NCBI GenBank assembly: GCA_023974075.1
Contig: JAMFTG010000186.1
Location: 139,001 to 203,000, forward strand
Direction: 5' to 3'
Source of the DNA: Chaenocephalus aceratus
Taxonomy: Eukaryota > Chordata > Actinopteri > Perciformes > Channichthyidae
DNA: 64,000 bases
Shown: piece by piece, positions 37,234-49,350 of the stretch
How the letters are laid out: each line of letters starts with the position of its first letter
Numbering within the stretch: position 1 is the first letter of the stretch
Translations under genes and position numbers: made by a program
Notes under the pieces: model-generated
Database searches by the model: none
What the model was told of the DNA's origin: nothing
Seen by the model: the letters and a program-made list of their open reading frames with translations, nothing else

Positions 37234-39631
37234 ATGTTGACGGTCGGTCAGGGCCCCTCCCCGTCACTCTATTACGGACAGGGTACCCCTTGAGAGTCAG
37301 TTTTCAACGGGCAGGGCGTCCCATTGACTTGCATAGACCTCCCATAGCGTTGATAATAGACGCCATGAGAACGCTCCCAGACAGTCGGTTGTTATTGTCA
37401 ATATTAATAGAATAATTTTATTTTGTAATAGTCACACTCGATTTCGCCGATGTTATTGTTGCGCCAGCTGGTCGACACCTCTTTTAGCAGAAACAAAGGC
37501 TACGTTAATGTATTACATCGATGTTAATCCATGTGTGTGGTTGTGGAATTAATGGACGTGCCGTTGTCCGTTACAAACTCTTCAACTACAACCCTAAGTA
37601 TATTTAAAAACATTTTAGAAGGCCTCACAAAATACTTTAATGCAAATAAAAAATTAAATGTGAAGGGATGTGTGTAATGTGGTGATTGACATTATTCACC
37701 CACGGATCTATGGGTTGGGGTATTGTTCCGCACGGACATTTTAGTTAACCGGACTTCCTGTTGATGAGAAATCCGAAAACATTTTTTAAAAATAAAATAA
37801 TACTTTATTCCGAGTTTGCTTGCTTTTCTCTTTGGAGGTCATCACATAACGGCATTGTAATACACGCTTCGGCTGCATTATATCTGCCGTAGTTCGCTAT
37901 TTATAGAGCCCTGGTGAGAAGACTTCGAGACAAATAGAAAGAACTGCCGCCGAAACTGAATATGTGACGTGGAGTATCAATACTAATTCGGCTGACTTTT
38001 ATATTTGATCCAATCGGTATATTGCTATATTTACACCATAACGGCGCACAGCTGATAGAAAGGGACACCTGGTGGTTAAAGCACGTTATTGAAATATATT
38101 ATTTGTATTATTAGATATTAATAGGAGACACAGACAGACAAACTAATAAGGCTTTATTTAAACATTAAAGAATACTTTAGGTTAAGGTTTTATTTTGAAT
38201 AAGAAAAAAGCTTTGGGGGTATAAATATTAAGCCTGACAAAGTACTAATATATTGCTTTCCTGCAATGTTAACTACTGTATGTTTAAGCACTTATTTTAA
38301 CTGATATTATACATATGTATTATACTCTTATAAGATGTATGTAGTATAAGAAATGTGCAGAATACGACAGTTTAATGGTGGAAGTATACACACATATTGA
38401 TAGATGTCTTGTAATGCACTGTTGAGGAACCTGCGACCCAAGTTTTTCATCTCCGGCCTTGTCAGGTATTGAACAATCAATAAATAAAGAACACAGAATT
38501 ATTAAATATAAAACACAGAATTTGTGTGATTATACTAAATGATTTACAAATAAAGACCACTGCATATTTACAACTGTTACACCTGCTGATGTAACACAAA
38601 TGTTTCCAACTTGGGATCAATACAGTATATCTTATCTTAAGCTGATCGATGGCTATGCCACATTTGCCTCTGAACCTTGACAAGTGCATGTTTCAGGCTC
38701 ATCAATGAACAACAGGAGGGGTCACAGACATAAGACCAGCTGTTACATAAAGCTCTTCTGACCTTAGCTGGCATGTACAGTATATGTATATATTAATGCT
38801 GCCCATTATGGGCACAAGCCATTTTCACCAATTTGTTAATTATATGTTTTAAATGTGAGTGTTTCCTGTCCCCTAAACCTCCAGGGATGTACTACAGTTT
38901 AATACTGGCCACTTCTTATTATGGGAAATACGAAAACGTCTTTTAAAACTACAACTCCCAGCAGAGATGTGCCATAGAGAATATGTTGCAAAACACACAA
39001 TAGCCAGCATGTGTAGTTCTGGGGACGGGGTGGGGGAGGGGGGGACGGGGTGGACCCGTTCAAATCCAGTTTTGGACAGTCTGCCGTGGTTCCATCCCAT
39101 TTCAAAGTGTTGTTCGACGCTCGGCATAACCCTCGGCGCGCACTCAAACATCCAATCACAGAGCTTGAGGACTATCACGGGGTTTGTCAAGCGAAGCGGA
39201 GAGAATACTTACTTCCGGGTGTAAAATTCTCTCAAGCAACTACTATGAGCTGCTCTGACCCTCGGTCCTGACGGACTCCAACTTGTGTTTATTAATCAAA
39301 CAAATAAATAAACACAAGGATGTGTTATTGTTGAGTAAATAACAGTGTGTGGTTTAGAAAAGAATACAAAATTAGAATGAAAAAACGATGAAACAATACA
39401 GATTTCAGTATTCTGAGCCCCTACTCTCCCCATAGCCGACGGCATCAAAAGTCCTACATTATTCAATCAAAATAAATAAGTAAAACAATAAGTGTGGCTT
39501 GATATTGAGCATTTCCCCGCGATCCCAACTCGTCTATTACCAACGTTCAGGGAGCTCTATGCAAGTCAATGGGAAGGGGTACCCTGTCCGTAATAGAGTG
39601 ACGGGGAGGGGCCCTGACCGTCCGTCAACAT
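37234..39631. mobile_element. 2.4-kb element with terminal inverted repeats and no ORF
   Basis: The left end (ATGTTGACGGTCGGTCAGGG, CCCCTCCCCGTCACTCTATT, ACGGACAGGGTACCCC, and after about 34 bp CCCATTGACTTGCATAGA) is mirrored at 39549-39631. The inverted repeat is about 85-115 bp with one internal indel. The 2.2-kb interior is AT-rich and non-coding apart from a GC-rich patch at 39020-39260. Superfamily not determined; no clear target duplication seen. Confidence 0.6.
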
Positions 39632-40094
39632 GTGACGGGTGGGGAGTGAGAACGTGTAGCATTATTACGTCTTTTAAAGGGATCATAACTTCAATAACGT
39701 CTTTCCAGAAGTCTTTTTTGTGTGCCTGAGGTGATCAAACCTTAAAATGCTGGATGTGTCCGCTTGAAATGAGATTCCTCAGATGTTAAAAAAAGATCTG
39801 GAGGATGGAGAAAGGCACGGCAGCAGCAGCAGCCAGGAAGTCACATTTAACTGAATCAGCAGAGCTGTTTACATGGAGCACAGCCAGAGAGGAGCGACGG
39901 CGCTGAGCTACAAAAACCAACAAGACGGAGTGACAGAGATCTAACTTAATCAGAGGAAGATGGATCTGAAACCATTGATTTGCAGCTTTTGCGTTTCTGC
40001 ATTAGCCTGCAAGTTCAAACAGAAACTCACCTTAGGTTTAAGGGATGTGTGCAATGCTTAAAGTCGATAAAAACGACTGTACATTAATTTGGGT

Positions 40095-40368
40095 TAGCCA
40101 ATATCCAACCAAGGTATCACCTGAATCTCCTCGTCGAGCACCGTTTAACCAATCAACTCTCAGAGGGGCGTGGCCAGCAGCAGCTCATTAGCATTTAAAG
40201 CTACAGACACAGACTCAGCACTTTTGAAACAGGGCTGAAACAGAGGGGATTATGGGTAATGCTGCAATGATCTGTTTGGTGTTTCAGCCAAAGACTTCAG
40301 AGACGTGTTTTGTATATATCTGAAACCTATAATATATTGTTGCAAAAGAGTATAATAGGGGACCTTTA
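40095..40368. mobile_element. interspersed repeat shared with 56085-56365
   Basis: It contains CTCTCAGAGGGGCGTGG, GGGCTGAAACAGAGGGGATT and ATGGGTAATGCTGCAATGAT, ending TATAATAGGGGACCTTTAA. That end is the inverse of the TTTAAAGGGGCCCTATGCTG start seen three times at 53.2-53.6 kb, so these are probably opposite ends of one family. Confidence 0.55.
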
Positions 40369-41539
40369 AAAGTATATATTTTTAAAAGAATGTACTTATG
40401 TAAAACCTACTTTTTACTGCTCAGACATTTAACAACGTGACTTTGCAGGTTCATCTTGTTAGAGAACACGGTAGGTGAAAAGTAGAGAACATTGTCTCTG
40501 TGGGTCTTATGACTTGACAGCAGGGATGTGTTTCTGCAGCAGCTAAAGATCTCTTCCTGCTTGAGAGTCGGAGCAGCACTGCTGACCCGCTGCCTTCTCC
40601 TGTCTCTTTTATTGCACGGTGGCAGAAACTGCAATGAAGCATTGGAGCATCCAGGATTTAAAGGCCGAGAGCCTCAGTGTGTTGCAGCCTGCCGGGGCGG
40701 GGGGGATTAAATTACTGCTTGTTTAATTGTTACGTGATATACAAGAGGAAGACAATCTTAAATCCACAGTGTCAAATCAACTCACATATCAAGTCATCAT
40801 CTGTAACCTGGGTCAATATCACTATAATTAGTCTAGTCATCTAAAAAAGGTAATTATTTAAGATTCCTCCTTTGTTGGTGCAGAGCTCCAAGCTCAGGCC
40901 CATAGAGGGTCTCACGGAAGAGGTGGGCCTGAGCCTGGAGCTCTGAAGGAAGCAACGAACAATATGTTGTACGTCAGAGGAAATAATCTGCTAATTTGGT
41001 CAGCAAAATGTAAATTGAAACGAAGCTATTGGCATATTTAACGCTGGTGATGGTGTTCTAACATTAACGTTACATTTGCCAATCTTTCCGATTACGTAAG
41101 ACAAGCCAAGAGAAACCTTTATTGAGCTCCATAGGGAAATTAAAGCAAAACAGTATCATTGAAACACAGGGTAGGACAGGTACGCACAAGGTTAATCGAA
41201 AATAAAGAACGCAAGTAATGTGAAAAATGTACTTAAATGATAAATATAAATGTCTATGTGCAAGTTCGAGTCCAAAGTAGGTACGGTTACAACTAACCTG
41301 ACATGTTCCAGTAATGTCTAAATATTAAGGTTGTTTAGATTTCCTTGTAAATGGTGTCAGTGTTGTGGCATGGAGGTGAAACAGTCTATTAAATATATGC
41401 CTACTATAGGCTGCTTCAATTATTAACGTTAAGCTTGACACGTTAGTAGTGCGTCTGAACCTAAAGCAGCACACGATCCACAGCACTTATATTCCAGCAA
41501 CATTAATATTAATTGGAGACATGTATGTGCATATCTCTT

Positions 41540-42180
41540 TTTAGCTCCGTCTCCAGCAACTTCTGACGGAGATATTTGGCTCCATAGAAGCTTAATACAT
41601 TGCGTCCACCGGCTAACAAGCCAACTAGCTGTCTAACTTTATTTGGGAATAAAGTGTGTGGCCAGTTTTTAGAGCTTTTCGCATAAAACTGCTGCTACAG
41701 TCAAAACCAACGCTACAAGAGCTGTGAGAGTGAAGCCAAACAGAAAAAGGTTACGGCAAGAAAACTCAAACATAAGCTGAAAACATTATCTGTAAAGTAC
41801 CACGACCCTTAAGATAAGATTCAGCAGCTTTAAATGTTAATCTTACTGTAGCTTTGTTGCAGAGAATACAAAATATGCCCCGTTAAATAACAGCTATTTA
41901 ACCTTTCAGCCCAACCTTAGTATTAATATGAAATTGTGAACCTGCAAATCCAATGCTATCTCTTCTTTTGGCTCAGTTTTGCTCTCCAGCTAATCCGGTG
42001 AAAGTATCTTTAGCTGCAAAATGCTACATCGTGTCCACCTGGTAGCTAGGTGGCTAACTTGGTTTGGTTCTGGGAATCTAATGCACAGTTGTAGTGTCAC
42101 TTTGTTTAAGCCAACAACAACACTGTTAAAGCTGTAAGAGAGAAGCAAAACAGCAAAGGTACTGCCCAAGAATCTAAGAC
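41540..42180. repeat. diverged direct duplication of about 430 bp
   Basis: The segment 41540-41790 (GTCCACCGGCTAACAAGCC, CTACAAGAGCTGTGAGAGTG, AAGCCAAACAGAAAAAGG) is paralleled by 41970-42170 (GTCCACCTGGTAGCTAGGTG, GTTAAAGCTGTAAGAGAGAA, GCAAAACAGCAAAGG). No gene is recognised in either copy. Confidence 0.5.
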
Positions 42181-42634
42181 AGGGGTGTCAAACTCAAGGC
42201 CCGGGGGCCAAATCCGGCCGTGACTTCATTCTATGTGGCCCCGCGAGAGCTCTGAAAGAATATAATGTGTTTATTATACGATTACATGCCGATCTACAGA
42301 AACACGATGCCCATAAACTACATATCCCACAATGCATCTCGAATTTCCCTTTTCTTTTCAAAATGTCACTTCTTTTTTTGGACAGGAGAGAGAGGGAGGA
42401 GAGAGAGAGACATTCTCACTGAAGAGACTTGTAATTATTTGCCCTAGACTTCTGCTTTCAGACGTAGTTAATTATGAAGTTATTACCCTATCTGATAATA
42501 ATCCAATGCAGAGGCAATAATGTAATATATAATACATTATTTTATATATGTTATATATTTATTTATGTATATTTATATAGTCTTAAAGTTACAACCGGCG
42601 CTTTGAGTGCAACCATAATGCTGATGTGGCCCTG
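42180..42634 (+). mobile_element. hAT-type MITE with perfect 8-bp target duplication
   Basis: The element starts CAGGGGTGTCAAACTC and is flanked by ATCTAAGA on both sides (42172-42179 and 42635-42642). About 25 bp of the right terminus are deleted, leaving only the final CTG, so it can no longer form a full inverted repeat. It contains a GA-rich insertion at about 42385-42410. Confidence 0.8.
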
Positions 42635-43319
42635 ATCTAAGATAACTGTCAATGAACCACATTATAAATGTTTAATATACAAAGCATTACAGCAGCTGAG
42701 AGGTAGAGTCCTTTAACACTTAAGACCCTTGTGTCTCCATGTGTAAATGTTTGATAGAATGGAGGAAGGCGTACAGTGATGAAAAGAAGAAGTGAATCTG
42801 CTCAGGCCGCCGACTCTGGATAAACAGAGCTACGACAAAATGGCAAATACCCATAAATCCCAGAGCAAACCAACAGAGTGACACAGATGACTTTAAAGAT
42901 ACAAAGGCCATACAGTTACACTTCCTGATGTGTCCCATTAGACAGGAACTGCAGCAGCTATGTTGTAAACTGTAGCTCAATTCCGGGCCTCCCAAAAGAC
43001 ACATTAGATATTCACGCTTTCCTTAGAAGTAATTTAAAAGCATTACAAAATCATGTGATACATTTCTAACTTTTGCATTTAAAATTAAAACGTCTCCTTA
43101 AGGCCTTAATATTGCAACTGGTACCAATACTACTTCCTCTACTGCTACTTGTATTAGTAATACAACTTAAAGCAATACCAGACTGAATGTAATAGCACTA
43201 ATAAATACTGCTACCAATAACTACCACCCATATTAAAGTACTTCACTTCAAATAGCCTTGCTTAAGCTTAAGCTAGCAGGAAGAGGTGCAGTGTGGCTAC
43301 TTTAAACTTTAAAACGGTC

Positions 43320-43590
43320 ATTTTAGGGATGAGCTATTCATTGTCAATATTACAGAAAAGGGCAGTAAGAATAATACACAAAGCTGATTCAACACCAATG
43401 GACTGGTTTTTAAGTCAGGACTCTTGAAACTCAAAGAGATAGCTGAGCTGCAGACATTATTAGTAATGTACAGGGCAACAAGCAGAATGTTACCAGTGTA
43501 TTTACAACAGTTGTTTGTTTTGGGATCAGACAAGGAAGACCACAGAAGGACATTTAATTGTAAGCATCCGTATGCAAGGACTACTCTTAA
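43320..43590 (+). mobile_element. older LINE reverse-transcriptase C-terminal fragment, left part
   Basis: Translation gives a LINE RT C-terminal tail, with LQTLLVMYRATSRMLPVYLQ and a terminal YARTTLK. The frame stops abruptly at a TTAA where a MITE is inserted and resumes at 48252 with QMCISVVGVKLWN. An internal stop near 43423 shows that it is degraded. Clade not determined. Confidence 0.65.
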
Positions 43591-43963
43591 AGGTGGGGTA
43601 GGTAAGTTTCAGAAACCGGCTCGAGATACACTTTTTGTTATATTCCATGGAATGCTCTTAACATCCCGATAGCAATGAATATCTGAAGTGCTTTGACAAT
43701 AAATACATAAAAAAAATGTCATCTGTAGAAGCCGTAATACTGTAAAAAGTACAACCAATCCGTCCGGCTAAACGGATTGGATGGCCTACCTGCCTGTCAG
43801 CCTTCCATCGGGGCACAGACTTATCTCGTGCCCTCATTGGTCATGTGCGCGTTCGTGTGTGTTGGAGGAGGGGCTCTGTAAGGAAGTGGCAGATTTTCTC
43901 CGGTTGTGTATTTTCAAATTCTGGCGATCTCGAGCCGGTTTCTCAAACTTACCTACCCCACCT
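43591..43963 (+). mobile_element. TTAA-flanked MITE, complete copy
   Basis: This 373-bp element has terminal inverted repeats beginning AGGTGGGGTAGGTAAGTTT, with TTAA directly on both sides (43587-43590 and 43964-43967). TTAA target duplications are diagnostic of piggyBac-type transposition. It has no coding capacity. Confidence 0.75.
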
Positions 43964-44250
43964 TTAAGATATTCATTGCTATCGGGATGTTAAGAGCATT
44001 CCATGGAATATAACAAAAAGTGTACCTCGAGCCGGTTTCTCAAACTTACCTACCCCACCTTTAACATCCCGATAGCAATGAATATCTGAAGTTCTTTGAC
44101 AAAAAATCCATCAAAACATCTCATCTGTGGAAGCCGTGGCGCTGTAAAAAGCACGACCGATCATCTGAGCCGGCCCGGCTAAAGTAACTGGATGGCCTAC
44201 CTGCCTGTCAGCCTTCCATCTGGGCACAAACTTATCTCGTGCCCTCATTG

Positions 44251-44658
44251 CGCGGAGAGACGGAGCGGCTGCACGTTGTTGTTTGGGCCCCCTTTTTCCA
44301 CCTGCCCAGTTGTGCTGTGGTGGGGACCTGCTTCCACTTGTCGTGTGCTGCTGTCCTGGCGAGATTTTACCCCGGGGGGCGTAACGGAGAGACCGGAGCG
44401 GCTTCGCGTTCGGGCTGCGGCCTGCTTTACACCTGCTGTAGCGGAGGCCTGTATCCACCTGCTCCACCTGTCGTGCTCTACGGTGCCGAGGACGTTTTAC
44501 CACGGGGATATCGCTGAGAGACCGGAGCGCCTCTACGCCTCGAGCTGGTCCTGCTTCGCCTATCCTGCTGTAGGCCTACTGAGGAGGTTCTGCACCGGGG
44601 ATATCGCGAGGAGAACGGAGCGCCTCCACATTTCGGGCCTGCTTGCACGCCTATCCGG
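44251..44658 (+). promoter_or_regulatory. LINE 5' region with repeated GC-rich units
   Basis: The motif GAGAxxGGAGCG followed by a pyrimidine-rich CTGCTT/CACCTGCT stretch recurs about four times, beginning near 44254, 44385, 44514 and 44608. Degenerate monomers of this kind are known as internal promoter units in some LINE families. That role here is inferred from position only. Confidence 0.4.
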
Positions 44659-47600
44659 ATGCTCTGCTGGTCTGGGAAAATGACCCATATCGGGATTCTG
44701 CTGTGCCTGTTAACTGTTTTTGACTATGAGAAGATCTCTAGTCGTTCTGAGAAGACTACTGGATTCAGGTCTGTTCTGCCACCTGCAGTGGGCATCCCCT
44801 GCAAAGGTTCGGATGTGTTGCTCAAACAATTACCGGTTGCCTTGTCACAGACAATCTGCTCGACAAAATATGTTTGTCTTTTTTATTTTCCTGCGATGAT
44901 GGTTCTTCAGGACTGCTTCTTAAGCTCTAATCACACTCTCGCAGACTTTTTCGGTGTTTCTAAATTAGATGACAATGTATGTGTATCATTTAAGAGGAAA
45001 AGATGCCTGGTTTTTTTGTTGTTATTACTGTCAGGAAATGTACAACCTAACCCTGGTCCGCCCAGTAGTAATAGTCAGATCGCTACTCCTGCTGATTTTA
45101 AAGCTAGGTCTGGGTTGGGTTTCATCCACTTGAATGTGCGCAGTCTGTTAGGTAAACTAGATGTTGTCCGTATCTGGGCGAGCTCGACTGACGCTGACGT
45201 CATTGTCTTATCTGAAACATAGCTAAATAAGTCTATTTTGGCCTCTGACATTGCCTTAAATGGTTTTAATGTGTATCGTACCGACCGGCCTAATAAAGGT
45301 GGTGGCGTTGCAATTTATGTTAAGAATAAGTTCAGTGTAACCACATTAATTTCCAAATCGATCAGTAAGCAATTTGAATTGTTAGCCTTAAATATAGAAG
45401 TGGCAAGTGTCCACAGGTCATGGTGGTGGGCTGCTACAGACCCCCCTCAGCTGTCAAAGACTCCTTGTCTTCACTAGCAAATCTTTTATCACAACTAGAC
45501 TACAAGGAAATAGTGCTACTTGGAGATTTTAACTGGGACTGGTTAACTGCAGAGTCAGAGGATTTTAAAAACCTTTGTATCTCTTTAAATGTTACTCAGA
45601 TTGTGGACAGTCCTACTCGCCCAAATAATAAGTCCCCTAATAAATCCTCCCTAATTGATCTCATTTTAACAAATGTTCCCCATAAATATTCTTCTGTGGG
45701 AGTATTTGCAAATGATCTGAGTGATCACTGTGTTGTAGCCACAATTAGGGACACTAAGGTCCAAAAGGTTAAACCTCGCATTATCATCAAGAGAGACATA
45801 AAACATTTTGTTGAGCAGGGTTTTGTGCATGATCTGTTTGATTTTGATTGGGGTAAAATCGATTTGTGTGCTGATGTTGAAACCGCATGGTCTTATTTTT
45901 ATCTTGGTTTTATGGAGATCATTGATAGACATGCACCCCTGCGTACATTTAGAGTAAAGGGACGAGACAATCCTTGGTTTTCTGCTGAGCTGTCTAGTCT
46001 CCTTCATGAGAGAGACAAGGCCTGGGCAAAGGCTAGGCAATCAGGCTCAGAGATGGAATGGCTGCGTTTTAGGCAGCTAAGGAATAGTTTCACTTCAAAT
46101 GTAAAAAGTGCAAAGTCGAAGTACTATTTGTCAGTTACCACAGAAAACCTAAATAATCCTAGGAAATTTTGGAAAGCAATAAAATCGATATCAACCGGTG
46201 AGATCCGTAATGAGCTACCTCCGTGCCTCACCACAGCATCTGGCTCTATATCGGACAGGGCTACTATGCTCAATTGCTTTAATGAGCATTTTGTGTCCTG
46301 TGGTTCTCTATTTGATTCTGTCACTAACTCTGCTTCTGTAAACACCACAATCCGTGACTCTGAACAACGTGGTCTGGAAAACCCTTTCAGTTTTACCCCT
46401 TTTACTGTTGATGTTGTTCATGAAGCATTATCCAAGCTAGATCCTAGGAAACCGGCTGGCCCGGACAACGTAGAACCTTTCTTTTTAAAGATAGCTGCAG
46501 ATTTTATTGCTCCACCTCTTACTTCTCTTTTTAACCTCTCCCTCAGCACGAACACAATTCCAAAAGTATGGAAGTCTGCTTATGTCTTGCCTTTACTGAA
46601 AGGAGGGGAGGCAACTATTTTAAATAACTATAGGCCAATCTCTAAATTATCAGTTCTGGCTAAGCTTCTTGAACGCCTAGTGAGTGAACAGGTAAATGTG
46701 TTTTAATCTATAAATGATATCCTGTCTAAACATCAGTCAGGATTCAGAAAGAAACACAGCACCATCACTGCCACAATGAAAGTGGTAAATGACATTACTA
46801 GTATTTTAGATAATAAGCAGAGTTGTGCAGCTCTGTTTATTGACCTTTCCAAAGCGTTTGACACCATTGATCATCGCATCTTAAAGCAGAGGCTACTCAG
46901 TATTGGCCTATCCAGCCTTGCAGTGGGTGGTTTGTGAACTACCTCTCTGAAAGGTCCCAATGTGTTCATTTTGATGGACTGTCTTCTGAGTGGTTAAACA
47001 TTTCTAATGGTGTACCACAAGGTTCTGTTTTAGGACCACTTTTATTCTCCATATATATTAACAGTGTAGGTGAAAATGTGGATGAAGCTACTTTACATTA
47101 TGCGGATGATACTGTGATGTTCTGTGCAGGTCCCTCCATTAAGGAGGCTGTTGTTAAATTACAGGCTGTTTTTAACATTATTCAGACTCAGCTCTCTGAA
47201 TTAAAGCTTCTTTTAAATGTGGATAAAACCAAGGTAATGCTCTTTTCAAAAGCAAAAAAGACACCAGAGCCTGTTTTAGATATTGTAACTACGCAAGGAA
47301 CACAACTTGAAGTTGTTGCCTGTTACAAATACCTTGGTATCTGGCTTGATGATTGTCTCTCTTTTAAACTTCATGTCAATAACCTGCTTACAAAGCTGAG
47401 GGTTAGGCTAGGTTTCTTCGACAGGAATAAGTCCTGTTTCTCACTTGAGGCCAGGAAAAGGCTCTGTGACCTTTTGACCTGTGCTGGACTATGGGGATCT
47501 GATGTATATGAATGCACTTGCCAATTGCCTGGTCAAGTTAGATGCTGCATATCACAGCGCACTGAGATTTGTGACAAACTGTAAAGCACTTACCCATCAC

Positions 47601-47951
47601 TGTACCCTGTATGCAAGGGCTGGTTTGCTTTCACTAACTGTACGGAGGCTCAGTCACTGGTACATTTTTATATACAAAGCTATGCTAGGGAAACTTCCAT
47701 CTTATATCTGCTCCCTGATCTCACGGAGAATTGTAAGTGGCTACTGCCTGAGATCGAATGCTGTGGTTTTATTAAATGTGCCAACTGCTAGGACTGTCTT
47801 AGGGAAGACAGCTTTTAGATGCGCAGCTCCTCTGTCTTCGAATAGTCTGCAAATGAAATGGAAACTGAACAATCTGGTGCCACTAAATGTTTTTAAAGCT
47901 CGGTTGGATGCTAGTCAATCGGAAGCTATTGGTACCTGCTTATGTGGATAA
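44659..47951 (+). pseudogene. broken LINE endonuclease/reverse-transcriptase ORF
   Basis: The reading frame moves through an N-terminal segment ending in NVQPNPGP, an AP-type endonuclease (HLNVRS at about 45127, then SET, GDFNWDW and DLSDHCVV motifs to about 45740), a reverse transcriptase (KPAGPDN near 46450, NNYRPIS near 46625, LSKAFDTIDH near 46850, GVPQGSVLGPLL near 47015, catalytic YADD at 47099-47110) and a C-terminal region ending near 47951. Breaks are a TAG stop at 45220-45222 in place of the usual Trp, a frame change near 45415, a TAA stop at 46704-46706, and frame changes near 46930 and 47480. It cannot make an intact protein. The light damage suggests a fairly young insertion. Confidence 0.88.
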
Positions 47952-48251
47952 TTATGTAAATGATGCTGTATGATGTCCTTTTGTTGTTCTATTTATGCTT
48001 TTATGTTTCATGTGGAACTACTTGAACAGGTCTCCCTTGAAAAAGAGATCAATGATCTCAATGGGATTTTATCTGTATAAATAAAGGTTTTAAATTAAAT
48101 TAAATGAAATTGGTCATATGCACATTCGTGTGTGTTGGAGGAGGGGCTCTGTGAGGAACTCTGAAGGAAGTGGCAGATATTTTCCGGCTGTGTACTTTCA
48201 AATTCTAGCTTCTCGAGCTGGTTTCTCCAAAATGACCGACCCCACCTTTAA

Positions 48252-48890
48252 GCAAATGTGTATTTCGGTGGTTGGTGTAAAATTGTGGAATTCTCAACAG
48301 AAGGATCGAAAGAATTGTATATGTATTTTTCAGTTGAAGAAATTGTATAAAATAAGAAAAATGGGACTATATGAAGCAGAATGTGAATACGTCTATGTAC
48401 TCTGGTCCTGCATTGCTAAATATTGTTGATGTCTTTGATGCGATGTCTGTTCTTTATTTGCAGGTCCCATTGTTATTATTATTATCATTATTATTATGCG
48501 CCGCTTTCCACCTTCTTCTCCAGTAGGACTCAGATGAGGGTGTTGCACTTGTCCTTTTCCTTATACATGTGATGTTTTGGTGTTTTTTGTTGTCGTTTTG
48601 TTTCTTCCCGTTAACCGTCAAGTGGGAAATAAGTATTTTTTGTGTTTCTCTTAGTATCCTAAGATACTGTTATGTTTGGCTGTGACAAAAAAATGATTAT
48701 GAAGGGCAGACCATCTATTGCTATGTATTTTGTTCTCTTTAGAAAGGGGCAGGTCGTATAAGATGTGTTTCTTCTCCCTGCTCCTTTTCGCTCAATGGTG
48801 TTTTTGGAGAGACGTGTTTTGTTGGTAATTATTGTACATTGCGTATACCATGAGCGGAACAAATAAACATGAAATGAAATTTTAGGATGA
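48252..48890 (+). mobile_element. older LINE fragment, right part and 3' UTR
   Basis: This continues the frame of 43320-43590 (CISVVGVKLWNS, then a lysine-rich tail to about 48429) after the inserted MITE/LINE stack. A non-coding 3' region with an ATT run at about 48470-48496 follows, and the sequence ends near 48885 in AATAAACATGAAATGAAA, which resembles a LINE polyadenylation and tail region. Confidence 0.55.
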
Positions 48891-48894
48891 AGTC

Positions 48895-49350
48895 ATGTTT
48901 TATTTACTGCATTTACACCAAACCACAATGCTTTCTGGGTGCTTTTACAACTTGCATTACTAAGTGTCCTCTTTCTAGATATGAATGCCACACTGCTAAA
49001 GCTAGCAGGAAGCGGTTCGGTTTGGTGCACTTCTAACTTTGTCTTTTTGTGGGTGAACTATCTCCCTAACAACGAGGTCATGTCGTATGAAACCACAATG
49101 TGTGATGGGCGCATTTACACCTTGCATTATTAAGTGTCCTCTTTCCAGCTTATGCTACCTTTACCACAAAGCCAAAGCTAGCAGGAAGAGACCAGTTTAG
49201 TGACTTTAAAATGTATAATGGTCAGTTTAGGGGTGAGCTATTCCTTTAAGAGTCATGTTGTATGTACTGCCTTTACAGCAGACCACACCGCATTTTGGAT
49301 GCAGTTACACATGGCATTAGCATGTTTTCCCTTCTCCTCACCTGTAGATC
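48895..49350. repeat. threefold diverged direct repeat of about 155-180 bp
   Basis: The motifs GTCATGT(T/C), TTTACACC/TTTACAGC, CTTGCATTA(C/T)TAAGTGTCCT and AAAGCTAGCAGGAAG recur at about 48893, 49076 and 49251. A related piece (AAGCTAGCAGGAAGAGGTGC) lies at 43270. Possibly an unnamed interspersed repeat. Confidence 0.5.

Larger units (their letters stand above)
44251..48108 (+). mobile_element. nearly complete L2/CR1-group LINE retrotransposon
   Basis: This 3.86-kb insertion splits a TTAA-type MITE. The MITE sequence is continuous across it, and ATTG is present on both sides (44247-44250 and 48109-48112), a probable target-site duplication. It has a GC-rich 5' region of about 400 bp with degenerate repeated units, one long endonuclease plus reverse-transcriptase coding region, and a short 3' UTR ending in AATAAAGG and an AAATT-type tail. 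The SGNVQPNPGP motif before the endonuclease and the 3' end with AAAAGAGATC near a GATCTCAATGGG box are typical of fish L2/CR1-group LINEs. It lies antisense to slc8a3. Confidence 0.85.
43968..48247 (+). mobile_element. second TTAA-type MITE, rearranged and split by the LINE
   Basis: An inverted copy of the left terminal segment (43968-44060) abuts TTAA at 44061-44064. The normal interior follows from CATCCCGATAG up to 44250. After the LINE, the right part resumes at 48109-48247 and is followed by TTAA at 48248-48251. The inverted end facing an internal TTAA suggests insertion of one copy into another, followed by rearrangement. Confidence 0.65.
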
